From assembly GCA_013152085.1 (NCBI GenBank), contig JAADHC010000025.1:1-64000 (forward strand): DNA of 64,000 nt, read 5' to 3'. Each line of letters starts with the position of its first letter. Position 1 is the stretch's first letter. Positions 26,868-36,184 of the stretch are shown here, piece after piece. The notes below the pieces were generated by a model. It searched no databases. It was not told the origin of the DNA and saw only the letters and a program-made list of their open reading frames with translations. Made by a program: the position numbers and the translations under genes. The stretch comes from Chlorobiota bacterium (GTDB taxonomy: Bacteria; Bacteroidota; Bacteroidia; Bacteroidales; VadinHA17).

Positions 26868-29800
26868 ATTAAAAAACGGGTAAAAATAGGCATTTTTGTT
26901 CTATTGGTATTATTGATGATACCGGTAGCAGGATATTTTGCTTTTTATATTCCTTCTGTGCAGCAATATGTGAATCAAAAGATCACCAGAACGCTTTCTG
27001 CACAATTCGGGACCCAGGTTGAGATTAACGAAATTCATTACCGGCTGTTCCGCCGTGCACATTTTGCCGGGTTTCTGATCCGCGATCCCCAGGGGGATAC
27101 CCTGATCTATGCCCGTTCCGTTGACGGGCAGGTTAATCTGAAGCTTTCTTCGCTGGCTGGTAAGGCCTATGTTTTTGACCGTATAAAAGTTGATGGCGCT
27201 TTAATTAGATTTATTACCCCACCTCATGGAGAACCCAACTACCGTTCTTTTTTCCAGTCGTTTCAGAAAGAAACCACGCAACAGTTCTGGCCTTATATTG
27301 GATTTCGCTCACTTACCCTCACGGATACGCGGTTTATATTGCAGACAGGGAAGAAATCTACAGGGAGTAAGGTAAATTTCCGTGACCTGGAGTTTTTAAA
27401 CCTCAGTGCAGAAATCAGGAATCTTGAGGTTTTCAAGCAGCAAACCAGAATGCGAATACGGAATTTAACTTTCCGTGACCGCAGTGGTTGGACGGTCAAC
27501 CAGCTGAACGCAAACTTTGAGATGACTCCCGAGCATCTCTATCTGAACCGGATCAGTGTATCTATGCCTTTTTCTAACCTGCATATGGATCATCTGCATT
27601 TTCTTTATGACAAACCTGCTGATTTTAGTGCATTTACCCGCAAAATAAAACTGGATATTGATATCCGCCAGTCGGCGCTGGGATACCGTGATCTAAGCTG
27701 GTTTCTGACCAATCCTGCATCCATCCGCAACAATATTTTTATCTCCGGTAAAGTGAGTGGCAGGATATCTGATCTTCAGGTGAAACATTTACGTATATTA
27801 AGTGGTTTTGAATCGGAATTTCTCGGGAATATCGAAGCTATCGGATTACCGGACATTCAAAACAGTTATTTATATATCGATGTCAACCGGTTAAAATCCA
27901 GTATCCGCGACCTACAAACATTTTATCGTCCCGATACCCATCAGCAACTCCGAATGCCGGAAAATTTTAATGCTTTCGGACATCTTGCCTACCAGGGAAA
28001 TTTTACCGGTTTCCTATCTGATTTCGTATCCTATGGGACCCTTAAAACAGATATCGGCAATTTTTCAGGAGACATATCCTTTAAGTCCGATTCACTGGAT
28101 CAGGTCATCTTCCAGGGACAGTTGAATACATACCGGCTGGATATCGGGAAGATACTTAAAAAGGATCACCTGGCCGGACAGATGACGATGAATATGCATG
28201 TTGACGGACGTACTTTCCCGGGAAACCGTTTCAGGACGAACCTTAAAGGGATCATTGACAGTGTGGAACTTAACAGGTATATGTTTCATAAGGTTGATGT
28301 GGACGGTTTGTTTACAGAAAAGGCCTACGACGGTTCCATCAGGATTGACGATCCCAATCTTCGTCTGGATTTTGCCGGCCTGGTTGATTTTACCCAAAAA
28401 ATACCTGAATTTGATTTTTCACTGAATATTCCCCGGGCCAATCTTTTCCCGTTACATTTCGAGAAGGAAGATTCTGCTGCTTTTTTCTCGGGACTCCTGC
28501 TGGCCAATTTTACGGGTTCCGGTATAGATTCACTGAACGGTCGAATCAATCTCCTGGATGCCCATATTAAAAGGAAAAATCGTCAACTGGAAGTTTTCGA
28601 TATTATACTGGAAGCCACTGCTGACAGTGCCGGAAAGACTCTTAATCTGCGAAGTGCCTATGCACGGGGATCATTAACCGGTAATTATAACTTTTCTTCT
28701 TTACCGGGTTCTTTCAGGTCAATGATGGCCACCTATTTCCCGGAAACATTTCCGTCTCAGGGAATACCTGTACCGGTAAATGATTTTACTTTTCAGCTCA
28801 GTCTGATCAATCCGGAACCTTTCCGGTTTTTTATACCCAAACTTGATTTTCCTGAAAATATAGAGATTACAGGCCGTTTTAATCCCATGATTAATCTTGC
28901 ACGGATATCATTCCGGGCACCCCGGATTTCCTGGAGTAATGCAGGTGCCGACAGTATATTACTGGAAGCATCTGCCGGGAATAAAAACTTATCTGTTACC
29001 CTGAACAGCAAATCTTTTACGTATAAGAAGCTGATCTCTGTCGATGATATGCAAACAGATATATTCTGTGCCCGTGATTCCGTTTTCACTTATCTAACCT
29101 GGTTATCGGGAGATTCTAAGACAAAACGTAGTTTTCTAAATATCAGGGCCGGTTTGGAAAATATCCCCGGGACCACGAAACCACACATTACCGTCACGAA
29201 TGATTCCGGAAGGGTTTGGCTGAATGATGCCTGGTGGGCACTGAACCGTGGCCTGATGGAAAAGGATACTTCATCGTTCCGTATAAAGGATTTCACCCTG
29301 TCGCAGGGCAGCAGGCTTTTTACACTCAATGGCATTTACAGTGACCTCCCGGGGGATACACTTACTGCCATCTTCCGGGATCTGGACCTGTCATCTTTAA
29401 GTAACCGGAATCGAAACGGACAGCTGACCATACGGGGTATCCTGGGGGGCTCCTTACAGATGACAGGCGGAAAAAGAAACCCCCTGTTTTTTTCCAGGAT
29501 CAACATTTCCGGCCTGAAACTTAACGGTGAAAGCCTGGGAAATACCCGGCTTGTCAGTCGCTGGGATACCCTAAACCATGCCATGGTTTTCAATTCCTCC
29601 TCGCAGTTAGGGAACCGGATCCCCATAACGGCCAGGGGATCTTATATCCCTGCTCTCCGGCAGCTGACTGCCGACTTAACGATGGATAAAATCAATCTGA
29701 GGATGTTCGCTCCTTTTACCGACGTGGTTTTTCATGATCTAACCGGGATCCTGTCCGGAAATATTCATGCAAAGGGGCAACTCAGCCATCCGGATTTGTC

Positions 29801-31268
29801 AGGTCAGTTAACCTTTCAGAAAACAGCATTTACGATAGCCTACATTAACACTCATTATAGTTTCTCTGCTGATATTCCTCTGAAAAACAACCGGTTCGAC
29901 CTGTCAGGGATTACTGTTTTTGACACCAAGGGACATTCAGCGCTTAGCAGCGGCTATTTTTCCATTGCGGAATTAAAAAAACCTTTCATTGACCTGCATC
30001 TGGAGGCAAATAATATGCAGGCCCTGAATATCAGGGAACAGGACAATGATATTTTTTACGGTACGGCATACGGTACCGGCCTGGTATCCATAAAAGGACC
30101 GTTAAAAGACATTACGCTTAATATTTCCGCATCCACAGGAAACAACACACGTATCTATCTGCCGTTGGGTAAAGAGCAAAATATCAACACTTTCGATTTT
30201 ATTCAGTTTGTCTCCCATAACTCAACAGGAGTTCACAAGAATGTTAAAAGTACCACTACAGAAAAACAACAAGGACTCAACATGAACCTGGATATCAAGG
30301 TAACGCCTGATGCCGAAGTATCCCTGATCTTCAACCCGGCCACCGGAGAGGTGCTCCGTAGTCGCGGACACGGGGATCTGCAGTTGACCGTCAAAAAGGA
30401 AGGCGGATTTTCGATGTATGGCGAATATATTGAAGATGAGGGAGATTACCTGTTTGCCCTGCAAAATATTATCAGTAAACGGTTCCGGTTAGCCAATGGT
30501 GGTAAAATTACTTTTAACGGGGATCCTTTGGATGCGGATCTGGACATTCTGGCTGTTTATCCTGTGAAGACTTCCCTGTATCAGCTTTTGTACGATGAAA
30601 ATTATCAGCGCCGCATACCGGTTGAATGCCAGATTAAACTTACGGGAAAACTGCAAAAACCCAACATTGGTTTTGACATTTACCTTCCCACTGCTGACGA
30701 GAATACCCGGACAAAAGTTCAAAATGCGATCACCTCCCAGGAAGAACTGAGTAAGCAATTTCTTTCCCTATTGATCATCAACAGTTTTTATCCCGACCCT
30801 ACCTACGGACAGCCCGGAATATTAAATACAGCAGGTACTATAGGCATAACCACTACGGAAGTACTGTCAAATCAGCTTAGCAACTGGCTTTCTCAGATAA
30901 GCAATGATTTTGACATCGGGTTTTCCTATCATCCCGGAGATGAAGTTACGTCAGACCAGGTAGAGGTTGCCCTCTCCACCCAATTACTTAATGACCGGGT
31001 TAGTATTAACGGAAATGTGGATTTCAAAGGCCAGCAGGCCAATCCTTCTACCAGTAATATTGTAGGCGATTTCCAGATTGATGTAAAACTTACCGATAAC
31101 GGAAAACTCAGGGTAAAAGCATTTACACGTGCCAACGATAAATTTATTTATGAGGCAGCTCCCTACACCAACGGAATTGGTATATTTTACCGGGAAGAAT
31201 TCAACTCCTGGAATGAGTTGATGGAACATTACTGGACCAGGATCATTACCAAAAGTAAGGCCAGATAG
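26868..31268 (+). CDS. TamB-like translocation and assembly module protein
   Basis: Very large (about 1466 residues) inner-membrane-anchored, periplasm-spanning protein of the TamB/AsmA type, which moves lipids or outer-membrane proteins across the periplasm. The N-terminus is KKRVKIGIFVLLVLLMIPVA, a positively charged anchor. The body is beta-rich and repetitive, and the C-terminal TamB domain has GDPLDADLDILAVYPVKTSL, CQIKLTGKLQKPNIGFDIYL and TKVQNAITSQEELSKQF. No ATG or GTG lies before the anchor. ATT at 26868 is proposed because an in-frame stop lies at 26853; TTG 26904 would cut away the basic residues. Confidence 0.88.
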   Translation: MKKRVKIGIFVLLVLLMIPVAGYFAFYIPSVQQYVNQKITRTLSAQFGTQVEINEIHYRLFRRAHFAGFLIRDPQGDTLIYARSVDGQVNLKLSSLAGKAYVFDRIKVDGALIRFITPPHGEPNYRSFFQSFQKETTQQFWPYIGFRSLTLTDTRFILQTGKKSTGSKVNFRDLEFLNLSAEIRNLEVFKQQTRMRIRNLTFRDRSGWTVNQLNANFEMTPEHLYLNRISVSMPFSNLHMDHLHFLYDKPADFSAFTRKIKLDIDIRQSALGYRDLSWFLTNPASIRNNIFISGKVSGRISDLQVKHLRILSGFESEFLGNIEAIGLPDIQNSYLYIDVNRLKSSIRDLQTFYRPDTHQQLRMPENFNAFGHLAYQGNFTGFLSDFVSYGTLKTDIGNFSGDISFKSDSLDQVIFQGQLNTYRLDIGKILKKDHLAGQMTMNMHVDGRTFPGNRFRTNLKGIIDSVELNRYMFHKVDVDGLFTEKAYDGSIRIDDPNLRLDFAGLVDFTQKIPEFDFSLNIPRANLFPLHFEKEDSAAFFSGLLLANFTGSGIDSLNGRINLLDAHIKRKNRQLEVFDIILEATADSAGKTLNLRSAYARGSLTGNYNFSSLPGSFRSMMATYFPETFPSQGIPVPVNDFTFQLSLINPEPFRFFIPKLDFPENIEITGRFNPMINLARISFRAPRISWSNAGADSILLEASAGNKNLSVTLNSKSFTYKKLISVDDMQTDIFCARDSVFTYLTWLSGDSKTKRSFLNIRAGLENIPGTTKPHITVTNDSGRVWLNDAWWALNRGLMEKDTSSFRIKDFTLSQGSRLFTLNGIYSDLPGDTLTAIFRDLDLSSLSNRNRNGQLTIRGILGGSLQMTGGKRNPLFFSRINISGLKLNGESLGNTRLVSRWDTLNHAMVFNSSSQLGNRIPITARGSYIPALRQLTADLTMDKINLRMFAPFTDVVFHDLTGILSGNIHAKGQLSHPDLSGQLTFQKTAFTIAYINTHYSFSADIPLKNNRFDLSGITVFDTKGHSALSSGYFSIAELKKPFIDLHLEANNMQALNIREQDNDIFYGTAYGTGLVSIKGPLKDITLNISASTGNNTRIYLPLGKEQNINTFDFIQFVSHNSTGVHKNVKSTTTEKQQGLNMNLDIKVTPDAEVSLIFNPATGEVLRSRGHGDLQLTVKKEGGFSMYGEYIEDEGDYLFALQNIISKRFRLANGGKITFNGDPLDADLDILAVYPVKTSLYQLLYDENYQRRIPVECQIKLTGKLQKPNIGFDIYLPTADENTRTKVQNAITSQEELSKQFLSLLIINSFYPDPTYGQPGILNTAGTIGITTTEVLSNQLSNWLSQISNDFDIGFSYHPGDEVTSDQVEVALSTQLLNDRVSINGNVDFKGQQANPSTSNIVGDFQIDVKLTDNGKLRVKAFTRANDKFIYEAAPYTNGIGIFYREEFNSWNELMEHYWTRIITKSKAR

Positions 31269-31383
31269 CCGTCCGTGATTTCCATAACACAATTTAATCC
31301 ATACTGAATATAATATCACGGAGGTAAATGCTATTTGCATTTTATTAAAACCAGGTCTATTTGGAAAATTAAACACTAGCATG

Positions 31384-31391
31384 TATTTTCG
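31384..31391 (+). promoter_or_regulatory. Possible -7 element of nhaD
   Basis: TATTTTCG, one base from TAnnTTTG, 32 bases before the nhaD ATG. Confidence 0.35.
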
Positions 31392-31423
31392 CAACACCTT
31401 AATCCATAACTTAAAACCAAACT

Positions 31424-32836
31424 ATGTTTATTGCAATGATTGTGGTGTTTGTCCTGGGCTATACGGCTATCGCCCTTGAGCACCCGTTAAAAATTGACAA
31501 AGCTGCCTCTGCTTTGGTCACGAGTGTCATTGTCTGGGTACTATTAATTCTGGGTGCCTCACAGATCCTTCCGGGGAATGAACGGTTTCATGAATTCCTC
31601 GCCATAAACCCGGATGTGGCACGCCTGCCCCAGGCTAAACAATTCATTCAGTTTCTGGTAAATCATGAAATTATCGAGCATCTCGGAGAGATATCCGAAA
31701 TTCTTTTCTTTCTCTGGGGTGCGATGACGATTGTAGAAACTGTTGATACGCATCAGGGTTTCCGGATCATTACCGACCGGATTAAAACAAAAAACAAAGT
31801 CAGCCTTTTGTGGTTACTTTCAATCCTGACCTTTTTTATGTCAGCTATGCTTGACAACCTGACCACAACCATTGTAATGGTAACGCTGTTGAATAAGCTC
31901 ATCAAGGTAAAAAAAGACCGTTGGCTATTCGCCAGTATGATTGTTATTGCTGCCAATGCCGGGGGCGCATGGTCGCCTATTGGAGATGTGACAACCATTA
32001 TGCTGTGGATTGGCGGACAGGTTACCACCCTGAAAATTATTGTGGGTGTTTTTGTGGAAAGTCTGGTTAATATGATTATCCCGTTAACGATTGTTTCGTT
32101 TATGATTAAAGGGAAGATTGAAGCTCCCGATGAACCGGAAAAGGTCGAAGGATCTCATGTTCATCCGACAACTTTCGAACGTAAACTTCTGTTATTCACC
32201 GGAGTTGGCGCCCTGCTTTTTGTCCCTGTATTCAAAACGGTTACGCATTTACCTCCTTACATCGGCATGTTGTTTGGTCTTGGGGTTATATGGATCATGA
32301 CCGACATTATGCATCGCAAGGCCAACTGGGACAAAAAATCCCGGTTACAGCTTACAGCGGTACTGAAAAAGATTGATGCACCGACCATCTTCTTTTTCCT
32401 GGGGATTCTCAGTGCTGTGGCAGCGCTTGAATCTGCCGGACATCTTCATCTGCTGGCATCATACCTTGATGAAAAACTTCATAATATTTATCTTATCGAT
32501 ATTGCTATCGGCTTTCTTTCCTCTATTGTTGATAACGTACCACTTGTCGCCGGGGGTATGGGCATGTATCCCATTCAAACACCAGAAAGTATTGCCCTTA
32601 TCGCTGATCCTGCAGCACAGGAATATGCCCGTTTCTTTGTCCAGGACGGTTTATTCTGGGAATTTCTGGCTTACACTGCCGGTACAGGCGGAAGTATCCT
32701 GATCATCGGATCGGCTGCCGGGGTAGCTGCCATGGGGTTAGAAAAGATTGATTTTATCTGGTATATGAAGCGGATCAGCCTGCTGGCACTTTCAGGGTAC
32801 CTTGCCGGAGCGTTGGTCTATTTTCTGCGAGGTTAA
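31424..32836 (+). CDS. nhaD: NhaD-type Na+/H+ antiporter
   Basis: Inner-membrane antiporter that expels sodium in exchange for protons. 470 residues with about a dozen hydrophobic segments. Ion-transporter superfamily features include SAMLDNLTTTIVMVTLL, NAGGAWSPIGDVTTIMLW and VDNVPLVAGGMGMY, the Asn/Asp-rich repeats of NhaD. It is followed by a strong terminator. Suggests a sodium-rich habitat or a sodium cycle. Confidence 0.92.
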   Translation: MFIAMIVVFVLGYTAIALEHPLKIDKAASALVTSVIVWVLLILGASQILPGNERFHEFLAINPDVARLPQAKQFIQFLVNHEIIEHLGEISEILFFLWGAMTIVETVDTHQGFRIITDRIKTKNKVSLLWLLSILTFFMSAMLDNLTTTIVMVTLLNKLIKVKKDRWLFASMIVIAANAGGAWSPIGDVTTIMLWIGGQVTTLKIIVGVFVESLVNMIIPLTIVSFMIKGKIEAPDEPEKVEGSHVHPTTFERKLLLFTGVGALLFVPVFKTVTHLPPYIGMLFGLGVIWIMTDIMHRKANWDKKSRLQLTAVLKKIDAPTIFFFLGILSAVAALESAGHLHLLASYLDEKLHNIYLIDIAIGFLSSIVDNVPLVAGGMGMYPIQTPESIALIADPAAQEYARFFVQDGLFWEFLAYTAGTGGSILIIGSAAGVAAMGLEKIDFIWYMKRISLLALSGYLAGALVYFLRG

Positions 32837-32861
32837 CCCATATTTTCCAAGAATACACAAG

Positions 32862-32897
32862 CGAGATATAATAGAACCTGTTATATCTCGTTTTTTT
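32862..32897 (+). terminator. Intrinsic terminator after nhaD
   Basis: Perfect 10-bp stem (CGAGATATAA 32862-32871, TTATATCTCG 32881-32890), 9-nt loop, then seven T. Confidence 0.92.
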
Positions 32898-32899
32898 CT

Positions 32900-32907
32900 T
32901 AATTTCG
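32900..32907 (+). promoter_or_regulatory. Possible -7 element of the exbB operon
   Basis: TAATTTCG immediately after the nhaD terminator and 16 bases before the exbB ATG. Confidence 0.4.
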
Positions 32908-32923
32908 CAAAAACAATTTACCT

Positions 32924-33625
32924 ATGAACCTGATGTTGTTGCTTGCACAGATTAACCTCGCAGATACCACCGCTGCCGGCGGACAGGCGGGAGAAATTAC
33001 CATGAGTTACTGGAACCTCGCCCTTAAAGGTGGATGGGTAATGCTGATCATTGCTTTTTTGTCCATTGTTGCCGTATATATTTTTGTGGAACGGTGGTTT
33101 GTTATCCGAAAAGCATCCGTCGAGGATAATAATTTTATGAACCGTATCCGTGATTATATCCATGACGGAAAGATCGATTCCGCCCTGGCCTTGTGCCAGT
33201 CAAGTGAACACCCGGTATCACGAATGCTGGAAAAAGGCATCCAGATGATCGGCCGTCCCATCAATGATGTACATGCTGCCATTGAAAATGTCGGCCGCCT
33301 GGAGGTTTATAAACTTGAAAAAGGACTTCCGTCACTGGCTACGATCGCCGGTGGAGCTCCTATGCTTGGGTTTCTGGGAACGGTTATCGGTATGATCATT
33401 GCTTTTTATACCATGGCTAATGCGGGAAACAATGTAGATATTTCAATGCTTTCCAATGGTATTTATGCGGCACTGGTAACTACGGTTGCCGGCCTGATCG
33501 TCGGGATCGTTGCCTATTTTGCTTATAACATCCTGGTTGCACGTGTCGAAAAAGTTGTCTTTATCCTGGAAGCCCGTACGAATGATTTCATGGATCTGCT
33601 AAACGAACCTGTGGAGGAATCCTGA
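32924..33625 (+). CDS. exbB: MotA/TolQ/ExbB proton channel protein
   Basis: 233-residue inner-membrane subunit that turns the proton gradient into work for TonB. Three membrane spans: residues about 30-50 (LKGGWVMLIIAFLSIVAVYIF), near 140-165 (GAPMLGFLGTVIGMIIAF) and 180-205. The GFLGTVIGM and YAALVTTVAGLIVGI motifs are characteristic. First gene of an exbB-exbD-tonB set with gaps of 24 and 2 bases. Confidence 0.93.
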   Translation: MNLMLLLAQINLADTTAAGGQAGEITMSYWNLALKGGWVMLIIAFLSIVAVYIFVERWFVIRKASVEDNNFMNRIRDYIHDGKIDSALALCQSSEHPVSRMLEKGIQMIGRPINDVHAAIENVGRLEVYKLEKGLPSLATIAGGAPMLGFLGTVIGMIIAFYTMANAGNNVDISMLSNGIYAALVTTVAGLIVGIVAYFAYNILVARVEKVVFILEARTNDFMDLLNEPVEES

Positions 33626-33649
33626 TCATCAAACAGAAAGTACCAACTT

Positions 33650-34042
33650 ATGGCCATACAGTCAAGAAATAAAATCAGTGCACAGTTCAGCATGTCAGGG
33701 ATGACTGACATTATATTTCTGCTGTTGATCTTTTTTATGATCACCTCAACACTGATCAGTCCTACTGCCCTCAAGTTGCTGCTACCGCAAAGTGCACACC
33801 AGACTTCAGCCAAACCGTTTACTACTGTTTCCATCACCCAGGATCTTCACTATTATATCGAAGATAAAGCAGTGGCATTGTCAGATCTGGAACAAATTTT
33901 GCAGCAGAAAATCGGGAGCAACCCTGATACTTACATTTCACTGCATGTTGACCGGCGTGTTCCTATACAATATGTTGTGAATGTCATGAACATCGCCAAG
34001 GATAACGGTTACAAACTTATTCTGGCGACAACAGCCAAATAA
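33650..34042 (+). CDS. exbD: ExbD/TolR biopolymer transport protein
   Basis: 130 residues with one N-terminal membrane span containing the essential Asp in SGMTDIIFLLLIFFMITST, followed by a periplasmic domain. It forms the proton channel with ExbB. The tonB-like gene starts 2 bases after its stop. Confidence 0.93.
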   Translation: MAIQSRNKISAQFSMSGMTDIIFLLLIFFMITSTLISPTALKLLLPQSAHQTSAKPFTTVSITQDLHYYIEDKAVALSDLEQILQQKIGSNPDTYISLHVDRRVPIQYVVNVMNIAKDNGYKLILATTAK

Positions 34043-34044
34043 TA

Positions 34045-34929
34045 ATGTTCCGCTACTGGAAAGAACATAAACGCGGGATTACCGTTACGATCTTTTTTCA
34101 TCTTGCACTTGCAGGGTTCCTGATCTATTATGGTTTTCACACACCGTTGCCCCTCCCACAGGAAGAAGCTTTGCTGATAAATTTTGGCAATGATCAGGGA
34201 GGTTCAGGCCTTATTGAACCGGCTGCTTCTCCCGAACCTGCACAAACCGCCCCTCCTCCTGAAGCATCCAAACCTGAAGAATCGAGCCGGGCCAAAGCGG
34301 ATATCCTTACCCAGGACATTGAAGAAGCACCGGTTGTGGAAACAGGCAAGAAAGAGAAGACCGATAAGGAAAAAGCAGAGGAGGAACTGAAAAGACAACG
34401 CCAGGCTGAGTTGGAAAAACAGCGGAAGGCTGAACTGGAACGCAAGCGACAGGAAGAATTGGAACGTAAGCGAAGAGAAGAAGAGCAAAGGAAAATTCAG
34501 GAAATTACACAACGTACGCAACAGGCACTCTCTGGCAGTCAGAATACTTCGAAAACAACCTCCGAAGGGGAGACTCAGGGATCGGGGAATCAGGGAAATC
34601 CATTTGGTTCGAAAGAGTCCGCTTCACATACCGGCACACCCACCGGGGGCAGCGGTGGCGTCTCTTACAGCCTGGCCGGACGAACCCCGGTAAACCTGCC
34701 CCTGCCGGAATACAATTATCAGGAGGCAGGTATTGTAGTAGTGGAAGTTACCGTGGATAAGAATGGTATGGTAACCAAGGCTGTCCCTGGAGTAAAAGGA
34801 TCCACCACCCTGGATGAATATCTTTTGAAAGTTGCCCGCGAAGCAGCTTTGCGTGCCCGGTTTGACCGGAAACCGGATGCTCCGGCATTCCAAAAAGGGA
34901 CCATCACGTATCACTTTATCCTGCAATAA
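34045..34929 (+). CDS. tonB: TonB-family energy transducer (TolA-like)
   Basis: 294 residues. An N-terminal membrane anchor (ITVTIFFHLALAGFLIYYGF) is followed by a Pro/Glu-rich stretch, a long Lys/Glu/Arg coiled coil (about residues 105-160), a Gly/Ser/Thr-rich linker and a C-terminal TonB-type domain (GIVVVEVTVDKNGMVTKAV ... AALRARFDRKPDAPAF). The coiled coil makes it look like TolA, but the C-terminal domain is of TonB type. Its last 14 bases overlap the convergent tauE gene. Confidence 0.88.
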   Translation: MFRYWKEHKRGITVTIFFHLALAGFLIYYGFHTPLPLPQEEALLINFGNDQGGSGLIEPAASPEPAQTAPPPEASKPEESSRAKADILTQDIEEAPVVETGKKEKTDKEKAEEELKRQRQAELEKQRKAELERKRQEELERKRREEEQRKIQEITQRTQQALSGSQNTSKTTSEGETQGSGNQGNPFGSKESASHTGTPTGGSGGVSYSLAGRTPVNLPLPEYNYQEAGIVVVEVTVDKNGMVTKAVPGVKGSTTLDEYLLKVAREAALRARFDRKPDAPAFQKGTITYHFILQ

Positions 34930-35695
34930 ACTGCCACAACCAGTCGGCAATACCGGTTAATTTCAAGGCAGATATCAACAAGGCGAGCAGGAGAATCACC
35001 CTGACAAATCGCGGCCCCCAGCTGACAGCAACATTGGCCCCCAGCCAGGCTCCCGTCATATTCCCCAGGGAAAGTACAAGGCCCGGGACATAATCCACCT
35101 GGTGATGAAGCATAAAGATCACCAATGCCAGCGGAGTATATATCAAGACAATAAAAACCTTCAGGGCATTAGCCCTGACAATATCTGCGCCAACACCGAC
35201 AACCAGTCCTGCCAGCAGAAAGAAACCGACGCCCGCCTGAATAAATCCGCCATAAATTCCAATGATAAAAAAAACAATGATCAACAGAATTCGTGTTCCG
35301 GTACTTTGTTTATGATGCCTGCCCTGAAGCCATCGCTCCGGTTTCAGGACAATAAGAAAAAACATGGCGATAAGCAGAATTCCAATAGCCTGACGCAGAA
35401 TTTTCTCATCAATATCCACAGCGATCCTGGCACCGATAATGGCTCCGATAACGGCAGGTAACCCATACCATAATCCTTCACGGTAGTCGAGTACTTTTTT
35501 TTGCCTGAACCGTGTTACTCCAACGATATTCTGCAACAGGATAGCAATGCGGTTTGTGCCATTGGCAATATTGGCAGGTAATCCCAGAAACATTAAAAAA
35601 GGAAGGGTAAGCAACGAACCGCTGCCGGCAAGGGTATTGATAAAACCCGCAATAATACCAATCCCTACCACAGCAGGATACAGATACCAATCCAT
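34916..35695 (-). CDS. TauE/SafE-family sulfite exporter-like permease
   Basis: 259-residue integral membrane protein with about eight spans. The family repeats are visible as GFINTLAGSGSLLTLPFL with NGTNRIAIL, and again GGFIQAGVGFFLLAGLV with NALKVFIVL. Members export sulfite, sulfoacetate or other organosulfur anions; the substrate here is unknown. Converges on tonB with a 14-base overlap and is 12 bases downstream of a receiver gene, possibly one transcript. Confidence 0.9.
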   Translation of the reverse strand: MDWYLYPAVVGIGIIAGFINTLAGSGSLLTLPFLMFLGLPANIANGTNRIAILLQNIVGVTRFRQKKVLDYREGLWYGLPAVIGAIIGARIAVDIDEKILRQAIGILLIAMFFLIVLKPERWLQGRHHKQSTGTRILLIIVFFIIGIYGGFIQAGVGFFLLAGLVVGVGADIVRANALKVFIVLIYTPLALVIFMLHHQVDYVPGLVLSLGNMTGAWLGANVAVSWGPRFVRVILLLALLISALKLTGIADWLWQFIAG

Positions 35696-35707
35696 ATAAA
35701 AATCCTT

Positions 35708-36106
35708 TTACTCTTCCTCCGTATCAAGGACATCATTTATGGCCCGAAGCAAACTTTCCCCCAGGTTTTTATCCTTGATAATGTAATCGTTGATTCCCAG
35801 CCGGGCCAGTTCAAGTACCACGCCACCGCTATCCTGTCCGGAAAGCATAATCACCGGCATATCAGGATGAATCTCCCTGATACGGTGAAAAACCTCTTTC
35901 CCATTCATGACGGCACCGTCGGTCTTCATAAAAAGGTAGTCAAGGATAATCAGGTCTGGTTTCTTGTTTTCCAGGGCTTCCAGGCAATCTTCACCATAAC
36001 TGAAAGCTTCCACATCGAAGCCTTCCCTGATGAGGTTTTTTTTAACTAATTCCCGAATAAACTGGTCATCATCTACCACATAGATAAATGCATTTTTTCC
36101 ACTCAT
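35708..36106 (-). CDS. Stand-alone CheY-like response regulator receiver
   Basis: 132-residue receiver domain with no output domain. Acidic pocket Asp12-14 (VVDDDQF), phospho-acceptor Asp56 (LIILDYLF), conserved Ser in MLSGQDS and Lys in YIIKDKN. A short insertion (KTDGAVM) follows the acceptor. The cognate kinase is not adjacent. Confidence 0.92.
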   Translation of the reverse strand: MSGKNAFIYVVDDDQFIRELVKKNLIREGFDVEAFSYGEDCLEALENKKPDLIILDYLFMKTDGAVMNGKEVFHRIREIHPDMPVIMLSGQDSGGVVLELARLGINDYIIKDKNLGESLLRAINDVLDTEEE

Positions 36107-36127
36107 TATTAGCTTGTCTCTTGTGGA

Positions 36128-36135
36128 CGAATGTA
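36128..36135 (-). promoter_or_regulatory. Possible -7 element of the receiver gene
   Basis: TACATTCG on the minus strand, one base from TAnnTTTG, 21 bases before the ATG at 36106. Confidence 0.35.
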
Positions 36136-36184
36136 TAAATTTTCACTCATTCATCCAACATGTGTGGCAGTAAATTTAACTTTA

